Source of the DNA: Natronobiforma cellulositropha
Lineage (GTDB): Archaea > Halobacteriota > Halobacteria > Halobacteriales > Natrialbaceae
Length of the DNA stretch: 64,000 nt
NCBI RefSeq assembly: GCF_025629245.1
Contig: NZ_JANZXN010000060.1
Location: 118,348 to 182,347 of the forward strand
Reading direction: 5' to 3'
The notes below the pieces were generated by a model. That model worked only from the letters and a program-made list of their open reading frames with translations, was not told the origin of the DNA and did no database searches. Positions within the stretch are counted from its first letter, which is position 1, and the number at the start of each line of letters is the position of its first letter. A program made the position numbers and the translations under genes. Shown piece after piece: positions 42,975-52,911 of this stretch.

Positions 42975-44723
42975 TTAGCCCTCGAGTTCGTCGAACGAGA
43001 GCGACCCCGAGCGCAGCGCAGTGAACGTCTCCGCGAGGTCGGAAATCGGGAGGCGCTTCTGGGCCGTCGAGTCGCGCTCGCGGACCGTCACGGCCTCGTC
43101 CTCGAGACTCTCGTAGTCGACGGTGACGCAGAACGGCGTGCCGACTTCGTCCTGGCGGCGGTAGCGACGCCCGATGTTGCCAGCGCTGTCGTAGGTGACC
43201 GAGAGACCGCGCTCGCGTAAGGTGGCGGCGATGGTGTTCGCCTCGGTCTCGAGGTCGTCGTCGCGCTGGAGCGGGAAGACGCCGACGAAGGTGGGCGCGA
43301 CCGTCGGCTCGAGCGCGAGGTAGGTTCGCTCCTCGCCGTCGACTTCGTCCTCGCTGTAGGCGTGGTGGAGGACGGTGTAGAGGGTGCGGTCGACGCCGAA
43401 GGAGGGTTCGACGACGTGGGGGGTGACGTGCTCACCCGCCTCGGTCTGTTCCTCGAGTGCGAAGCCGGTCTGCTCGACGGGAATCTCGTGGTCGTCGTCG
43501 CCGACGGCGACGGTGACGGTCTCGGCGTCGAACGCCTCGGGGTCGGTCTCGGCGAGTTCCTCGAGTGCTGCGACGACCGCTCCGGCGTCGCCGCCGAAGG
43601 TCGGGCCCAGGTAGCTCATCTCGGGGTCGACGACGGCGCGCTCGACGGTGCGAGGCTCGTCGTACTGCTGGAAGACGGTGAAGCGCTCGTCGGCGTGCTC
43701 GCCGTGTTTCGAGAGGTCGTAGTCGCCGCGGTGGGCGAAGCCGGCGATCTCGATCCAGTTGCCATCGATCTCGCTCTCGGCGTCCCAGCAGTCGGCGGCG
43801 TAGTGGGCGCGCTCGCCCGCGAGGTGCTGGCGGTACCGGAAGCGGTCCATGTCGACGCCGACGCGCTCGTACCAGGTGCGCGAGACGCCGAGGAAGTAGG
43901 CGATCCAGGGGTCCGTGATGACCTCGTCGGCGACGGCTTCGCCGACGGTCGTCTCGAGGTGGCTACCGTCCGCACCCTGCTCGCTCGCCGGGTAGAGCGT
44001 GAGCGGGACGTCGGCGACCGCCGAGAGGTCGGGGTCGTCGTCGGCGGGGTCGACGAACAGCTCGAGTTCGGCCTGGGTGAACTCGCGGGTGCGAATAATC
44101 GAGCGGCGGGGGCTGATCTCGTTGCGGTAGGCGCGGCCGATCTGGGTGACGCCGAAGGGGAGGGTGTTCCGGGCGTACTCTTTGAGGCGGGGGAACTCGA
44201 CGAAGATGCCCTGGGCGGTCTCCGGGCGGAGGTAGCCGGGCTGTGAGTCGCCGGGACCGATCGAGGTCGCGAACATGAGGTTGAACTCCTCGATAGCGAC
44301 CCCGGCGAGACCGGCACCGCACTCGGGGCAGGCGAGTTCGTACTCGGCGACGACCGCTTCGACCTCGGGGATCGGGAGGCTCTCTGCGTCCTCGTAGTCG
44401 GTGTTGTCCTCGACGAGGTGGTCGGCGCGCGTGCTGGTTCCACACTCGGGACACTCGATCAGCATGTCGTCGAAGCCAGCCAGGTGGCCGGAGGCCTCGA
44501 AGACGGGTTCGGGCATGATCGTCGGCGCGTCGATCTCCATGTTGCCCTCGCCGAGGGCGAAGCGCTCGCGCCAGGCGTCCTCGAGGTTGCCCTTCAGCGC
44601 GGCACCCTGCGGGCCGAAGGTGTAGAAGCCGCCGACGCCGCCGTAGGCGCCCGAGGACTGGAAGAAGTAGCCCCGGCGTTTGGCGAGTTCGGTGAGCTTC
44701 TCGCTCGTGGTCTCGTCACTCAT
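42975..44723 (-). CDS. glyS: Glycyl-tRNA synthetase
   Basis: 582 residues, class II alpha2-type GlyRS of archaea/eukaryotes. RRGYFFQSSGAYGGVGGFYT at the N-terminus, two CxxC pairs (CPECGTST and CPECGAG), YLRPETAQGIFVEFPRLKEY, IGRAYRNEISPRRSIIRTRE (motif 2), and the C-terminal anticodon-binding domain (TVAPTFVGVFPLQ) are all present. Its start overlaps the 3' end of the upstream CBS gene by 8 bases, suggesting co-transcription. Confidence 0.95.
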   Translation of the reverse strand: MSDETTSEKLTELAKRRGYFFQSSGAYGGVGGFYTFGPQGAALKGNLEDAWRERFALGEGNMEIDAPTIMPEPVFEASGHLAGFDDMLIECPECGTSTRADHLVEDNTDYEDAESLPIPEVEAVVAEYELACPECGAGLAGVAIEEFNLMFATSIGPGDSQPGYLRPETAQGIFVEFPRLKEYARNTLPFGVTQIGRAYRNEISPRRSIIRTREFTQAELELFVDPADDDPDLSAVADVPLTLYPASEQGADGSHLETTVGEAVADEVITDPWIAYFLGVSRTWYERVGVDMDRFRYRQHLAGERAHYAADCWDAESEIDGNWIEIAGFAHRGDYDLSKHGEHADERFTVFQQYDEPRTVERAVVDPEMSYLGPTFGGDAGAVVAALEELAETDPEAFDAETVTVAVGDDDHEIPVEQTGFALEEQTEAGEHVTPHVVEPSFGVDRTLYTVLHHAYSEDEVDGEERTYLALEPTVAPTFVGVFPLQRDDDLETEANTIAATLRERGLSVTYDSAGNIGRRYRRQDEVGTPFCVTVDYESLEDEAVTVRERDSTAQKRLPISDLAETFTALRSGSLSFDELEG

Positions 44724-45567
44724 ACAGCGCCTCCAGGAGGTCGATGTCGCAGACGATGCCGACGAGCTGGTCGCCGCTGACCATCGGGATCTGTTCGATA
44801 TCGTGTCTGATCAGCAGCTGTGCGGCCTCCGTGACCGACTTCTGCGTCGAGACGGTGACGACGTCCTCGGTCATGAACTCGCGGACGGGACCGGAGGGGA
44901 GTTCGACGTTTCGCGTCGGCAGGTAGCGGCTGCCGACGCCTTTGATACCCTCCCAGGACCACTGTGAGTCCTGGTCGGCGAAGTTGTCGCCGGTCTCCTC
45001 TTCGCCCTCGACGATCCGGGCGACGTCGATGATGTCGACCTCGGTGAGCACGCCGCTCATCTTCCCCTCGTCGTCGAGCGCGACCGTGTACGGGACGTTC
45101 GCGTAGGAGAGTTCCCGCTCGGCGACGGCCAGCGGCGCACCCTCGTAGGTCGTGTTCACGTCGGTGCTCGCGACCGACTCGACGAGTGCGTCGGTCTCCT
45201 GCTCGCCGGTCGCGACCGCGTGGATCACGTCGGTGACGGTGACGATGCCCTCGAACTCGCCGTCGACGACCGGGACCCGGCGGGCACCCTCCTCGACCAT
45301 CAGCCGGGCGACCTCCTCGAGCGTCGTCTCGGCGGTCGTCGTCGGCACCTCCGCCATCAGCATCACGAGCTGGTCTTCGTCCGGCTGTTCGATCAGGACG
45401 TCACGGGAGACGAGTCCGCGGTACTCGACGCCGTCGTCGGTCGGTGAGACCACCGGAACCGAGGAGAACGACCGTTCCTGGAGGTACTCGAGCACGTCGC
45501 TTCGGGTACCGGGGAGTTCGACGGTCACCACCTCTTCGCGGGGCGTCATCGCGTCGGCAACGTTCAT
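44716..45567 (-). CDS. Four-CBS-domain protein
   Basis: 283 residues made of four CBS repeats, as two Bateman modules (about 1-58, 62-122, 125-190 and 215-283). Typical motifs are VADAMTPREEVVTVEL, VARLMVEEGARRVPVVDGEF, VREFMTEDVVTVSTQKSVTE and LIRHDIEQIPMVSGDQLVGI. CBS modules sense adenine nucleotides or SAM. The ligand is unknown; linkage to glyS is conserved in my memory of haloarchaea but not proof of function. Confidence 0.85.
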   Translation of the reverse strand: MNVADAMTPREEVVTVELPGTRSDVLEYLQERSFSSVPVVSPTDDGVEYRGLVSRDVLIEQPDEDQLVMLMAEVPTTTAETTLEEVARLMVEEGARRVPVVDGEFEGIVTVTDVIHAVATGEQETDALVESVASTDVNTTYEGAPLAVAERELSYANVPYTVALDDEGKMSGVLTEVDIIDVARIVEGEEETGDNFADQDSQWSWEGIKGVGSRYLPTRNVELPSGPVREFMTEDVVTVSTQKSVTEAAQLLIRHDIEQIPMVSGDQLVGIVCDIDLLEALYE

Positions 45568-45707
45568 ATCCCTCCCGTACGGCTAAAATGTGTATAAACC
45601 CAGTGTTTCCTGGGTTCGCCACCGACGCCGAGCGCACGCACCGCTCGAGTGTCACCGGGTCTCACCAGGTGTGTCCGGGTCGGCGGCCGCGCCATCGATT
45701 CGACGAG

Positions 45708-45713
45708 TTTATA
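45708..45713 (+). promoter_or_regulatory. TATA box of the 45738 gene
   Basis: TTTATA is centred about 27 bases before the ATG at 45738, a leaderless arrangement. Confidence 0.55.
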
Positions 45714-45737
45714 CGTCGGTATGGTATATCACCGCAT

Positions 45738-45926
45738 ATGCCATCAGACACCAATTGTCACACTGGTGCTCCTGCCCCCACGGTCCCGGCGGCCGACGAC
45801 ACCATCGTCGCCTCGATCGACGCCGCAGGCGTCGGCGAGGAGTACGTCATCGCCGACATCTCCGCCGACGGCGCGTGGCTCTCGATGAACGCCGCCGAGG
45901 CGCCGGCGCTGCCGGCCTGGCGCTAG
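45738..45926 (+). CDS. Small conserved haloarchaeal protein (DUF7556-like)
   Basis: 62 residues from ATG 45738. After an Ala/Thr/Pro-rich start comes DDTIVASIDAAGVGEEYVIA followed by DISADGAWLSMNAAEAPALPAWR, which matches my memory of the short DUF7556 family (VIADIxxDxAWLSM...W). A longer reading is open upstream but contradicts the promoter. The interrupted gene starts 17 bases downstream on the same strand. Confidence 0.7.
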   Translation: MPSDTNCHTGAPAPTVPAADDTIVASIDAAGVGEEYVIADISADGAWLSMNAAEAPALPAWR

Positions 45927-45943
45927 TTCTCCCGCCTCGAGCG

Positions 45944-46100
45944 ATGGACGCGAGCGGCCGACACCGCGAGACGGAGACGGCGGACACTGCGCCGGAGCGT
46001 CCGCACAGCGTGTCGAGCGCCCTCGGCTCGCTCCTCCCTCAGTCGGTCGTCAGCCGTGCGGTGAGCGTCTCGATTCACCGGTGGTACAGCGCGGATGCCC
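45944..46100 (+). pseudogene. 5' part of a gene split by an IS200/IS605-type element
   Basis: From ATG 45944 the frame encodes an acidic start and then LGSLLPQSVVSRAVSVSIHR, after which the IS begins and the frame runs into a stop at 46124-46126. The 3' part continues beyond the element at 47500. Haloarchaeal relatives, as I remember them, have this N-terminus joined directly to the domain found downstream, so insertion inactivated the gene. Function of the intact protein is unknown. Confidence 0.6.
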
Positions 46101-46224
46101 CTTCCTCAACGGAGCGAGCGGAGTAGGGAGGGGAGGAAGCGCGTCAACACACGATAAAAATCACGCTCTCAGGCAACCCGACTCCCAAACGCATATAATA
46201 CACCGGCCTGTATGTGAAATTGTG

Positions 46225-47484
<1,260 letters not shown>

Positions 47485-47499
47485 GGCGGGGTAGTTGAC

Positions 47500-47859
47500 A
47501 CCGACCGCGAGTGCTACGAGCGGGGCGAACCCGTCGAGATCACCGTCGAGTTTCGCAACCGCCTGCCGGTCGCCGTCGCGCTCACGACACCCAGACGGCG
47601 GCGCTGGGGCTGGCGTGTCGACGGTGAACTCGAGGCCACCGACCGCCGCCGGTATACGCGCGCCGACCCGGCCGCCTTCCGCTTCGCCGGTGGCGAGCGC
47701 AAACGGCTGTGCGTGACCTGGAACGGGCGACTCGAGCGGACGCGAGACCGCCACGAGTGGGTGCTTCCGGAGCCGGGTGAGCACGAACTGGCGGCGTTCG
47801 TCGCGACCCACGAGGACCGGTACCAGCCGCGGGATACGACGACGATCACGCTCCGGTGA
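47500..47859 (+). pseudogene. 3' part of the gene split by the IS element
   Basis: The frame starting at 47500 is open to TGA 47857-47859 with typical composition and no start: TDRECYERGEPVEITVEFRN, then VALTTPRRRRWGWRVDGELE, then FAGGERKRLCVTWNG and AFVATHEDRYQPRDTTTITL. It is a beta-sandwich domain of the kind that begins with a YxRGEPVxITV strand. It is separated from its start by the TnpB element. Confidence 0.65.
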
Positions 47860-47863
47860 GCCG

Positions 47864-48043
47864 TTACCTGGTGGGCGTCGCGTTCACCGCGAGCGCGAGT
47901 GCGGTGACGCTCACGAAGGAGATGGCGATGCCGACCAGCGCCGTCGGCGTGAGTCCACCCTGAAAGATCCCGATGACGAGCACGGCCAGGCCGACGAACA
48001 TCCCCAACAGCGGCAGGCCGAACGCGACGGTGGTCTCGTCCAT
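47864..48043 (-). CDS. Small two-helix membrane protein
   Basis: ATG at 48043 to TAA at 47864-47866, 59 residues. Helix 1 is about 8-28 (FGLPLLGMFVGLAVLVIGIF) and helix 2 about 33-53 (PTALVGIAISFVSVTALALA), joined by a Gly-rich turn. Too short for family assignment. It is convergent with the split gene. Confidence 0.6.
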   Translation of the reverse strand: MDETTVAFGLPLLGMFVGLAVLVIGIFQGGLTPTALVGIAISFVSVTALALAVNATPTR

Positions 48044-48137
48044 AGCCGTGGTACGCCTCCCAGCGACGTAATCCCTTCACGCGTTCTCGCGCGGTGTGAA
48101 CGGACGCAGTCTCGGACACACTGCCTGTCTCCTGTCT

Positions 48138-49493
48138 TCACCGGTGTCTGTGACAGGCCGCGAGGTGCTCGCCGTCGCCGTAGACGGGGTCGACCTCGTA
48201 GTGGGGGCGTTCGCGCGCACAGATGCTCTCCTCGGCGAACGACTCGAGCAGTAGCTCGCTCGCCTCGTGCCAGCGCGCCGTGCGGGCGTCCTCCTCGAGT
48301 CCCTCGAGTTCCGCCGCGGAGACGAGCGAGAGCGCCGTCTCGACGAGTTCTCCGGCTTCGCCGTCCGGCACGCCTTCCGGGAAGAAGCGCTCGCGTACCT
48401 CGGCTGCGGGCGCTGGCTCGAACGTCCGACGTTTCACCGCCCGCACGAACCCGCGCGTCGCCTCCCACTCGGCGTCGCCGAAGCCGTAGCCCTCGGGGGC
48501 GATCAACACCGGACAGCGCGTGCGAAACCGACAGCCCGAGGGCGGGTCGACCGGACTCGGCACCTCGCCCTCGAGCACCCCGCGGGTCCCCGACTCGCGC
48601 GGGTCGGGAACGGGAATCGACTCGAGCAGCGCCTGCGTGTAGGGGTGTTGGGGGTTCTCGAACAGCTCCTCTTTCTCGGCGAGTTCGACGACGGTGCCGA
48701 GGTACATCACGGCCACCCGGTCGGCGATGTGGCGGATCACCGAGAGGTCGTGGGCGATGAAGAGGTAGGTGAGACCGAACTCCGCCTGGAGGCGTGCCAT
48801 CGTGTTGAGCACCTGCGCCTGGACGGAGACGTCGAGCGCAGAGACGGGTTCGTCACAGACGACGAAGTCGGGGTCGACCGAGAGCGCCCGCGCGAGGTTG
48901 ACCCGCTGGCGCTGGCCGCCGGAGAACTCGTGGGGGTAGCGGTGGTAGTGGTGGGCCTCGAGTCCGACGTCCTCGAGCAACGACTTCGCGCGCGCCTCGC
49001 GGCCCTCGCCGTCGAGCATACCGTGGGCGACCATCGGCTCTTCGACGATCGTGCCGACGGTCATCCGCGGGTTGAGCGAGGCGTGGGGGTCCTGGAAGAT
49101 CATCCCCATCTCGGCACGCTTGCGCCGGAGCGCCTCACCGCCGAGGCTCGCGAGGTCCTCGCCGTCGAAGCGGATCGTCCCCGCCGTCGGCTCGAGCAGC
49201 CGGAGGACCGTCCGCCCGAGCGTGCTCTTGCCACAGCCGGATTCGCCGACCAGCCCGAGCGTCTCCCCGCGAGCGATGGAGAAGGAGACGTCGTCGACGG
49301 CCCTGACGCGCTCGTGCTCGCGGCGCACCGGCGGGAACGACCCCGGATCGACGCGCAGCCCCGAGAGTAGCCCCGACCCCGTCGTGAAGTGCTTCTTCAG
49401 CCCCTCGACCTCGAGTAGGGTTTCGCTGTCACGCTCGGCGGTGGACGAGTCGCTGCCGGTCGGCGTCTCGCCGAAGCTACTCACCGCCCTCAC
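48138..49493 (-). CDS. oppF: Dipeptide/oligopeptide ABC transporter ATPase (OppF/DppF type)
   Basis: 451 residues from GTG 49493; a second GTG at 49484 is possible. [13 protein letters not shown] (Walker A), [15 protein letters not shown] (signature), [14 protein letters not shown] (Walker B) and [13 protein letters not shown] (H-loop) are intact. The Opp C-terminal zinc-like CRFRTRCP stretch is followed by an acidic extension of about 90 residues ending in HLAACHRHR. It overlaps the upstream ATPase gene by 17 bases and is last in the operon. Confidence 0.88.
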   Translation of the reverse strand: MRAVSSFGETPTGSDSSTAERDSETLLEVEGLKKHFTTGSGLLSGLRVDPGSFPPVRREHERVRAVDDVSFSIARGETLGLVGESGCGKSTLGRTVLRLLEPTAGTIRFDGEDLASLGGEALRRKRAEMGMIFQDPHASLNPRMTVGTIVEEPMVAHGMLDGEGREARAKSLLEDVGLEAHHYHRYPHEFSGGQRQRVNLARALSVDPDFVVCDEPVSALDVSVQAQVLNTMARLQAEFGLTYLFIAHDLSVIRHIADRVAVMYLGTVVELAEKEELFENPQHPYTQALLESIPVPDPRESGTRGVLEGEVPSPVDPPSGCRFRTRCPVLIAPEGYGFGDAEWEATRGFVRAVKRRTFEPAPAAEVRERFFPEGVPDGEAGELVETALSLVSAAELEGLEEDARTARWHEASELLLESFAEESICARERPHYEVDPVYGDGEHLAACHRHR

Positions 49494-50604
49494 CTCCGGG
49501 CGGACGCTCGACCTCGCGGTCTGAGAGCGCCGTCGCGTGCTCGAGCGGCGCGCTCGCCTCGTAGCCCGACTCGAAGACGTCGTGTCTGAGACAGGCCGCG
49601 CGGTGGGTCTCGCCGTCGGCGCTCGTCGCTACCCGCCGGGGGTCGGGGTGGACGCGCTTGCAGGCCTCCCGGGCGTAGCGACACCGGGGGTGGAACCGAC
49701 AGCCCGAGGGCGGGGCGATCGCACTCGGCATGACGCCACGGATCGACTGGATCTCCTCGACGGTCAGGTCCGGCCGGGGCATCGACTCGAGCAGCGCCTC
49801 GGTGTAGGGGTGAGCGGTCTCGTAGAAGAGGTCGTCGACGGGGGCCTGCTCGACGATCTCGCCGAGGTACATCACGTTGACGCGGTCACAGATCTCGGCG
49901 ACGACGCCGAGGTCGTGGGTGACCCAGATGAAGCTGGTGCCGTACTTCTCCTGGAGGTCGTCGACGAGGTCGAGGATCTGGCCTTCGACGGTGACGTCGA
50001 GTGCGGTCGTCGGCTCGTCGGCGATGATGAGACTCGGCTCGCAGGCGAGCGCCATGGCGATGAGGACGCGCTGGCGCATCCCGCCGGAAAACTGGTGGGG
50101 ATACTCCTCGTAGCGCCCTTCGGGGTCGGGGATGCCGACCTCGCGGAGCATGCGGATCGCCTCCTCTCTGGCGACACGCTTCGAGAGACCGCGGTTGAGT
50201 TCGATGAACTCGCGTAGCTGTCCGCCGACGGTGAACACCGGGTTGAGCGACTCCATCGGGTCCTGGAAGATGACGGCAATCTCGTTGCCCCGGATCTCCC
50301 GGCGCATCTCCTCTTCGGAGAGCATCTCCGGGCGTTCGCTGAGCGAGCCGTCGGCGGTCTCCTCGAGTCCGAAGATGGTTCGGCCCTTGTAGGTGATCTC
50401 CCCGGCGACGATCTCGCCGGGACTCTCGACTAAGCGCAGGAGGCTCATCGAGGCGACGCTCTTTCCCGCGCCGCTCTCGCCGACGAGACCGACGATCTCG
50501 CCTTCGTGCACCTCGAAGGAGATGCTGTCGACGGCGCGGACGGTGCCCGCTTCGGTGAAAAACTGGGTCGTGAGGTTCTCGACGCGGAGGAGTGGGTCTG
50601 TCAT
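49477..50604 (-). CDS. oppD: Dipeptide/oligopeptide ABC transporter ATPase (OppD/DppD type)
   Basis: 375 residues from the ATG at 50604. [42 protein letters not shown] and [12 protein letters not shown] are the ABC motifs, with the Opp-specific C-terminal [14 protein letters not shown]. It energises the permease pair together with the following ATPase. One base separates it from the permease gene. Confidence 0.9.
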   Translation of the reverse strand: MTDPLLRVENLTTQFFTEAGTVRAVDSISFEVHEGEIVGLVGESGAGKSVASMSLLRLVESPGEIVAGEITYKGRTIFGLEETADGSLSERPEMLSEEEMRREIRGNEIAVIFQDPMESLNPVFTVGGQLREFIELNRGLSKRVAREEAIRMLREVGIPDPEGRYEEYPHQFSGGMRQRVLIAMALACEPSLIIADEPTTALDVTVEGQILDLVDDLQEKYGTSFIWVTHDLGVVAEICDRVNVMYLGEIVEQAPVDDLFYETAHPYTEALLESMPRPDLTVEEIQSIRGVMPSAIAPPSGCRFHPRCRYAREACKRVHPDPRRVATSADGETHRAACLRHDVFESGYEASAPLEHATALSDREVERPPGGEGGE

Positions 50605-50605
50605 G

Positions 50606-51598
50606 TCAATCGTCGATTCGTGGATCGAGGGCGTCCTGGAGACCGTCACCGAAGAGGTTGAAGCCCATGATGGTGAGCAGGATGGCGACGCCGGGCCAGA
50701 TGCTCAGCCAGACGTTCGAGTGCATGTAGCCGTGGGAGACGCTGAGCATCTGTCCCCAGTCCGGCGTCGGTGGCTGTGCGCCGTAGCCCAGAAACGAGAG
50801 CCCGGCGACGATCAGGATCGTCACGCCGATCTGGAGCGTCGCGTAGACGAGCACCGGCGCGAAGCTGTTCGGAATCACGTGGCGGCGGATGATGTCTCGG
50901 TTCTTCACCCCCGAGGCGCGGGCGGCCTCGATGTAGTCCATCTCGCGGACGCTCAACACTTCGCTCCTGATGATGCGGGCGAACACCGGGATGAACGCGA
51001 TGCCGACGCCGAACACCGCGTAGATGATGTCCGGACTGCCGCCGCTGACGAACACCGTGAAGACGATGATGAGGATCAGCGGCGGGATGGCGTAGACCGT
51101 CTCGACGGCGCGCATCAGCGCGTCGTCGACCTTCCCGCCGTAGAAGCCGGAGACCGCGCCGATGATCGTGCCGCCGACGAAGCCGATCAGCGTCGAGACG
51201 ACGCCGACCGAGACCGACACCTGCGCGCCGTAGACGATTCTCGTGAAGTAGTCTCGCCCCGCCGGGTCGGTGCCGAGCGGGTTCGCCATCGATCCCTCGG
51301 CGTGGAACGCCGGCGGGACGTTGCTCTCGCCCTCACCCGGCGGTGGAATCCGTTCCGGGTGGTCGAAGATCGGCAGCCACTCGGCGAACGTGAAGTCCTC
51401 GAACGCGCCGAAGGTGAGCCGAGCGAGGTTGCTGTCGACCATCGTGTACGCCGAGACGAGGAAGACGAACGCGACGATGTAAAACCCCCACCGCGCGGTG
51501 GTATCGCCCATCACCGTCGACACCGTGTGTCGCCAGCCGTAGTCGACCTCGGTTCTGGATCCGGTGTCGGTCTCGAGCTGGGATTCGCCGACGGCCAT
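50606..51598 (-). CDS. oppC: Dipeptide/oligopeptide ABC transporter permease (OppC/DppC type)
   Basis: 330 residues; a soluble N-terminus, then six helices. The EAA coupling motif is MDYIEAARASGVKNRDIIRR, and TDPAGRDYFTRIVYGAQVSV precedes the helices, as in OppC/DppC. It forms the channel with OppB. One base separates it from the oppB stop. Confidence 0.92.
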   Translation of the reverse strand: MAVGESQLETDTGSRTEVDYGWRHTVSTVMGDTTARWGFYIVAFVFLVSAYTMVDSNLARLTFGAFEDFTFAEWLPIFDHPERIPPPGEGESNVPPAFHAEGSMANPLGTDPAGRDYFTRIVYGAQVSVSVGVVSTLIGFVGGTIIGAVSGFYGGKVDDALMRAVETVYAIPPLILIIVFTVFVSGGSPDIIYAVFGVGIAFIPVFARIIRSEVLSVREMDYIEAARASGVKNRDIIRRHVIPNSFAPVLVYATLQIGVTILIVAGLSFLGYGAQPPTPDWGQMLSVSHGYMHSNVWLSIWPGVAILLTIMGFNLFGDGLQDALDPRIDD

Positions 51599-51599
51599 C

Positions 51600-52598
51600 T
51601 CACTCCTCCTCCCCGTAGGTCACACGGGGGTCGATGTAGGCGTAGGAGATGTCCGTGATGATGACGCCGACGACGAACATGGTGCCGATGACGATGGTGA
51701 TGCCCATGATGAGCTGGTAGTCGAGCTGCTGGATCGCCTCCAGGAACAGCCGTCCCATCCCGTTGATGTTGAAGACGTACTCGATGAGGACCGCCCCGCC
51801 GAGCGCCGTCGAGAGGTTGAGACCGACGATGGTGATGATCGGCAACTGGGCCGCCCGGAAGGCGTGTTTCCGGAGAATCGTCCGCTCTGGCACGCCGTAG
51901 GCGCGCGCGAGTTTGACGTACTCACCCTGCAGGGAGTTGATCATCTGGGTGCGCTCGACGCGCATCAGCGTCGCCATCTGGAGCGTCCCGAGCGCGATCA
52001 TCGGCAACAGCAGGTGTCTGACCGTCTCGAGTGCGTGCTCGCCGTAGCCGCTGTGGCCGTAGGTCTCCGGCGGCCACCAGGGGTAGACGAGTCCGCTCGA
52101 GGGCAGCCACCCCAGCGTCACCGCGAAGAGGAGGATGAGCATGATGCCGATCCAGAACGACGGGGTGCTGACGCCGACGAGGGCGACGATCCTCGAGACG
52201 TGATCTTCGGGCTGGTTGCGCCGTTTGGCGGCGAGGATGCCGAGGGGAATCGCGGTCGCGAGCGCGAAGGCGTAGGCCGAGACGACGAGCAACAGCGTCG
52301 GGCCGATGCGCGCGAGCATCAGGTCGAGGACGGGCCGGTTGCGGTGGATGCTGTGGCCGAAGTCGCCCTGGAGGACGCCGCCCATGTAGACGAGGTAGCG
52401 CTCGTGGAGCGGCCGGTCCAGGCCGTACCGGCGTTCGACGGTCCGGATGAGTTCTTCGTCGACCTCCTGGCCGTGGAGCATGAACCGGACGGGATCACCG
52501 GGTGCCAGGTTCGCGAGGACGAACGTGATGAGGGTGACGCCGATCAGGACGGGAATCGCCTGGAGCAGCCGGTACAGCGTGTAGCGGAGCAGTCTCAT
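51600..52598 (-). CDS. oppB: Dipeptide/oligopeptide ABC transporter permease (OppB/DppB type)
   Basis: 332 residues from the ATG at 52598. RLLQAIPVLIGVTLITFVLA, NLAPGDPVRFML, ERRYGLDRPLHERYLVYMGG and the EAA-like EYVKLARAYGVPERTILRKH are OppB hallmarks; six helices. The frame is open 56 codons upstream through a repeat that would add RRGSSQPP-type units; I take the start at the family N-terminus MRLLRYTLYR. Confidence 0.92.
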   Translation of the reverse strand: MRLLRYTLYRLLQAIPVLIGVTLITFVLANLAPGDPVRFMLHGQEVDEELIRTVERRYGLDRPLHERYLVYMGGVLQGDFGHSIHRNRPVLDLMLARIGPTLLLVVSAYAFALATAIPLGILAAKRRNQPEDHVSRIVALVGVSTPSFWIGIMLILLFAVTLGWLPSSGLVYPWWPPETYGHSGYGEHALETVRHLLLPMIALGTLQMATLMRVERTQMINSLQGEYVKLARAYGVPERTILRKHAFRAAQLPIITIVGLNLSTALGGAVLIEYVFNINGMGRLFLEAIQQLDYQLIMGITIVIGTMFVVGVIITDISYAYIDPRVTYGEEE

Positions 52599-52622
52599 GG
52601 CAGTCTCGAGTGTGGTATCTGT

Positions 52623-52762
52623 GGATGGCGGCTGGCTCGATCCCCGGCGTGCGGATGGGGATGGCGGCTGACTCGAGCCGCGGCGTGCGGGTGCGGGCGG
52701 CTGGCTCGAGCCGCAGCGCGTGTGTGCGGGCGGCTGACTCGAGACCCGGCGTGTGCGCGCAG
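52623..52762. repeat. Four-unit tandem repeat (36/33-bp) between oppA-type and oppB genes
   Basis: GGCGGCTG recurs at 52627, 52663, 52696 and 52729, each followed by GCTCGA or ACTCGAG and a GC-rich tail; spacings are 36, 33 and 33 bases. All spacings are multiples of three and the units are in frame with oppB on the minus strand, where they read as repeats of GSSQPP flanked by Arg/Ala/Pro. They fill most of the 313-base gap between the binding-protein and permease genes. No other gene is visible there. Confidence 0.7.
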
Positions 52763-52911
52763 ACAAGAGCCGGTTCCCGTTGCACCGCCGGGTGGGCGAG
52801 CGCGCGACCGCCTCGCTCGTCGGCCATCAGGCCGTCTGTTGTGAGTTCGTACCGGTCCGGCTACCCAGCGCCCTGGAACCGGAGACGGATACGGCGTCAC
52901 AACACACATTC

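Noticed and set aside
42975..45567. Long plus-strand ORFs opposite glyS and the CBS gene
   Set aside because: Third-codon-position GC bias produces long antisense frames in this genome; the minus-strand proteins are recognisable.
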